Assembly: GCA_030062745.1 (NCBI GenBank)
Contig: CP099841.1
Span: 9,070,501 to 9,134,500 of the forward strand
Direction of reading: 5' to 3'
DNA from: Capitulum mitella
Lineage: Eukaryota; Arthropoda; Thecostraca; Pollicipedomorpha; Pollicipedidae
Length of the DNA: 64,000 nucleotides
Part shown: piece by piece, positions 61,515 through 64,000 of the stretch
Layout of the letters: each line of letters opens with the position of its first letter
Numbering within the stretch: position 1 is the first letter of the stretch
Notes under the pieces: model-generated
What the model was told of the DNA's origin: nothing
Database searches by the model: none
Seen by the model: the letters and a program-made list of their open reading frames with translations, nothing else
Translations under genes and position numbers: made by a program

Positions 61515-64000
61515 GTGAGGCGGGCCGGGGCCGCGGGCGTGCTCGGGGACGGGGACGGTAGCAGGCCCGCTACGGGGCGGACGGGGGTCGCCTGCAGCGG
61601 GGTCGCCCCTGGACGGATGACGAATTGGGCCTGGGACCCTGGGGAATGCAGGAACGGAAAAATGTCGAATAAAGGTCCGAGTGGCGGCGCGCGAACTTTG
61701 CGTAGGGGCTTGAGCCGAAACTGGAGTGTTGTGAACGGTAACTGCGAGGCCTTTTCGGCCCGACGATGTGTCACGGAAGGCCTTATTTTCTGCTGTGGGG
61801 AACAATTTTTTCGCTCCTGGAACAAAACATTTTTATTTCCGTAAAATGCCCTCATGTTTTAAAGCGACCACTTCAATAGAATCAGTGATCTGTTGGCGAA
61901 AAGACTTGAAAGTACATTCTAGGCAGGGCATGTGGTTTTTGAGAACTATTGGAAAGTTATCCCATGAAATGAAGTAATGTTCCAGGGGTGAACGCCCAGT
62001 ATGAGTAGGTTGAATTTTTGTGCCTTTTTGGAGGTACAGTAATCGATTTCCCAGTGGGGTCCAGTACTTCTGGTATAGCATCATTCCCAACAACGAACAC
62101 AGTCTTCAACAGATATCAGTCGTCAAAAATCAAAATCTTCCAGGGATCTTTGGTCAGTCAACTGAAAAGTTCTTTTGCCGACAGTCCAGACTCCAACGAA
62201 AAGATAAAAAAAACGCAATCTGCATGGTCGACTTCCAACCAACGATTGTTCTTAGACCTAGAGCAACACTACTTCTTCACTTGATTACTTTGCAAAATGT
62301 GTTGACCGAATGCATGCCGTTTTTTCTAAGTTGGTTATGTCACACATTTATGTAAAAACATTTTTTTGATATTCAGTGCAGCACGGAACAAAGGGCACAA
62401 CTGTTAAGGACATTACCTGGGATTTTGTAATGTGTCCTTGTTTACGCACCAAACACACCAAGATCACACCTACGTCGCACCATACCAGCAGTCGGTACCC
62501 GCTGGATCACGATGACGAGCACGATCGATCGGCCGGGCCCATAGCCTATAGAGGTGCGGTCAGCTGGACCTGCAGCCGGGGTGGTGCGGTCTGCTGGACC
62601 TGCAGCCGGGGTGGTACGGTCAGCTGGACCTGCAGCCGGGGTGGTGCGGTCAGCTGGACCTGCAGCCGGGGTGGTACGGTCAGCTGGACCTGTGGCCGGA
62701 GTGGTGCGGTCAGTTGGACCTGCAGCCGGGGTGGTGCAGTCTGCTGGACCTGTGGCCGTGGTGGTGCGGTCGGCTGGGCCTGTAGCCGAGGTGGTGCGGT
62801 CTGCTGGACCGGTAGCCGGGGTGGTGCGGTCTGCTGGACCTGTAGCCGGGGTGGTACGGAAAGCTGGACCTGTAGCCGGGTGGTGCGGTCAGCTGGACCT
62901 GTAGCCGGGGTGGTGCGGTCTGCTGGACCTGTAGCCGAGGTGGTGCGGCTGGACTGTTGGCCCGACGAGCAGCGCCGGCAGCTTGTTGACGAGGCCAAAC
63001 AGCCGGCCGCTACGGACGGAGCTGGGAGCTGCGCTGGAGCCCAGCGCCAGCACCAGCACCGACACTAGTAGCAGCGCCAGCTAAGACGTCCTGGCAGCCA
63101 TGGTTGGCAGATGGTAGCTAGGAAGTTCTCCCTTTGGAGACCAGGACTGGCGTTATAAAGTGCTGCACACGAGGTGAGCGATTACCTGTTCTGGCTACCT
63201 CTTTGCGGCTCTTGTTCGCCTGCATTGCCGTTTTTCTTTCCTTGTTAGCGATGAAGTTCCGATAATGATTTCTTGAAACAACGCGGACGAATGTCTTTAA
63301 AGAAATGCCTTCAGCCTGAATAAACGCAGAAAGTTGGCATTTTTTTTTACCCAGCGATGCGCTTTGAACGTGGGTGGCCTATGTATTTCGGTGATTTATG
63401 AAAAAAAACAACCATGCCGGATGAGACCATGATGTCAACCCGAAGCTCGGATGTCAGTAGCAAGATTATTTTCGCCGTCATAGCGTCTCTTTTTCATAGG
63501 CCTTTTTAGAACTGCTAAAATATTACCCGTCGGACAGGTGACAGATGCTTTCTGGTCGGTCACGGTTTAACTGGGAATGTGCTGAATCTTAGGCAAGCTG
63601 GATTCTTTCTGCGATGTTAGGGAGTCGGCCTCCGTTTAGCTCCATGAAAATACGGGAAATGACGTTTGTAATGCGTAGCTTTGGTGGGGCTGTGCTGAAA
63701 CGTAATTGGGATGCTACACACCAGCTTCGTAGTCCATTCGAGATTAACGATTGTTCTGCGGTATAAACGAAACGGTCCCTTTCCTGCCTGGCATACGTAA
63801 ATAGAGGGTGTGGTATGAATTACATGACTCGAATGCAGTATTCAAACCATGGACTGCACTTATTCAATCACCAGCTTTCAGTGGGTCGGGATTCTAACGA
63901 AGTCACGCACTCCGGGTAACCACTGGAATTCTTTATAACATTGGGAAGTTTTTCGTACACCAAAATCGCTGAATTTTTTACAACCGCTTGCATCATACAT
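61515..64000. other. Start of ABHD16A intron 3
   Basis: This follows the exon 3 donor. Nothing resembling the next ABHD16A exon was found, so the intron runs past the window. It contains the 30-bp minisatellite and otherwise no recognised feature. Confidence 0.6.
62551..62952. repeat. 30-bp minisatellite, 13 copies plus a partial
   Basis: The unit is GTGGTGCGGTCAGCTGGACC followed by TGCAGCCGGG. It is repeated in exact 30-base register from 62551 to 62880, then one 29-base unit, one more full unit and a partial. Variants are limited to a few positions (CAGCTGG or CTGCTGG, TGCAGCC or TGTAGCC, GGTGCGG or GGTACGG). Frames on both strands stay open because 30 is a multiple of three. Confidence 0.97.

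Noticed and set aside
62376-63068. Long open frames across the 30-bp minisatellite on both strands
   Set aside because: They are open only because the repeat unit is a multiple of three. One 29-base unit breaks the register and the location is intronic.

Overview
This is eukaryotic nuclear DNA from an animal, most likely an arthropod and plausibly a crustacean. A barnacle-like genome is a guess. The evidence is intron-bearing genes with GT-AG junctions, orthologues of metazoan housekeeping genes, and CpG-rich DNA alternating sharply with CpG-free DNA. There is no operon, CRISPR array or other prokaryotic feature.

Five genes could be named, and splice phases were checked by hand. (1) RBBP4/Caf1-55, minus strand, 6 coding exons, 5891 to 3018, 427 aa. 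(2) WARS2 (mitochondrial tryptophanyl-tRNA synthetase), plus strand, 4 exons found in 11166-13378; the start exon was not found. (3) SLC25A51 (mitochondrial NAD+ carrier), minus strand, 3 exons, 19546 to 15354, 287 aa. (4) NTAN1 (N-terminal Asn amidohydrolase), minus strand, 5 exons, 35283 to 32605, 310 aa. (5) The 5' part of ABHD16A (lipid hydrolase), plus strand, exons at 57527-57595, 59355-59411 and 61219-61514, continuing beyond the window. A sixth gene, plus strand, 25957-30637 in 3 exons (1373 aa), encodes a coiled-coil protein I do not recognise. RBBP4 and WARS2 are head to head. WARS2/SLC25A51 and the coiled-coil gene/NTAN1 are tail to tail. The genes belong to unrelated pathways (chromatin, mitochondrial translation, mitochondrial NAD+, N-degron, lipid), so their proximity does not suggest a shared function.

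Layout: 1-3.0 kb unassigned; 3.0-5.9 kb RBBP4; 5.6-7.8 kb CpG desert in the RBBP4 5' intron; 7.8-9.3 kb shared promoter area; 9.3-13.4 kb WARS2; 15.4-21 kb SLC25A51; 21-25.9 kb intergenic DNA with dispersed repeats and hairpins; 26-30.6 kb coiled-coil gene; 32.6-35.3 kb NTAN1; 35.3-54.6 kb a long, very GC- and CCGG-rich stretch with no recognisable gene but several minisatellites; 54.6-64 kb ABHD16A and its upstream region, with a dead mariner transposon in intron 2 and a 30-bp minisatellite in intron 3.

The most striking signal is not a gene. Blocks of 1.1-2.2 kb with zero or one CpG lie in the 5' part of RBBP4, WARS2, SLC25A51 and ABHD16A, while 3' exons, promoters and intergenic DNA are CpG-rich. 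A dispersed repeat present both inside and outside such blocks has CA in place of CG at each of four CpGs compared in the inside copy. This looks like a mutational footprint of gene-body methylation. A second theme is that three introns of RBBP4 carry tandem repeats that span or abut splice sites, two of them duplicating the 5' splice site itself.
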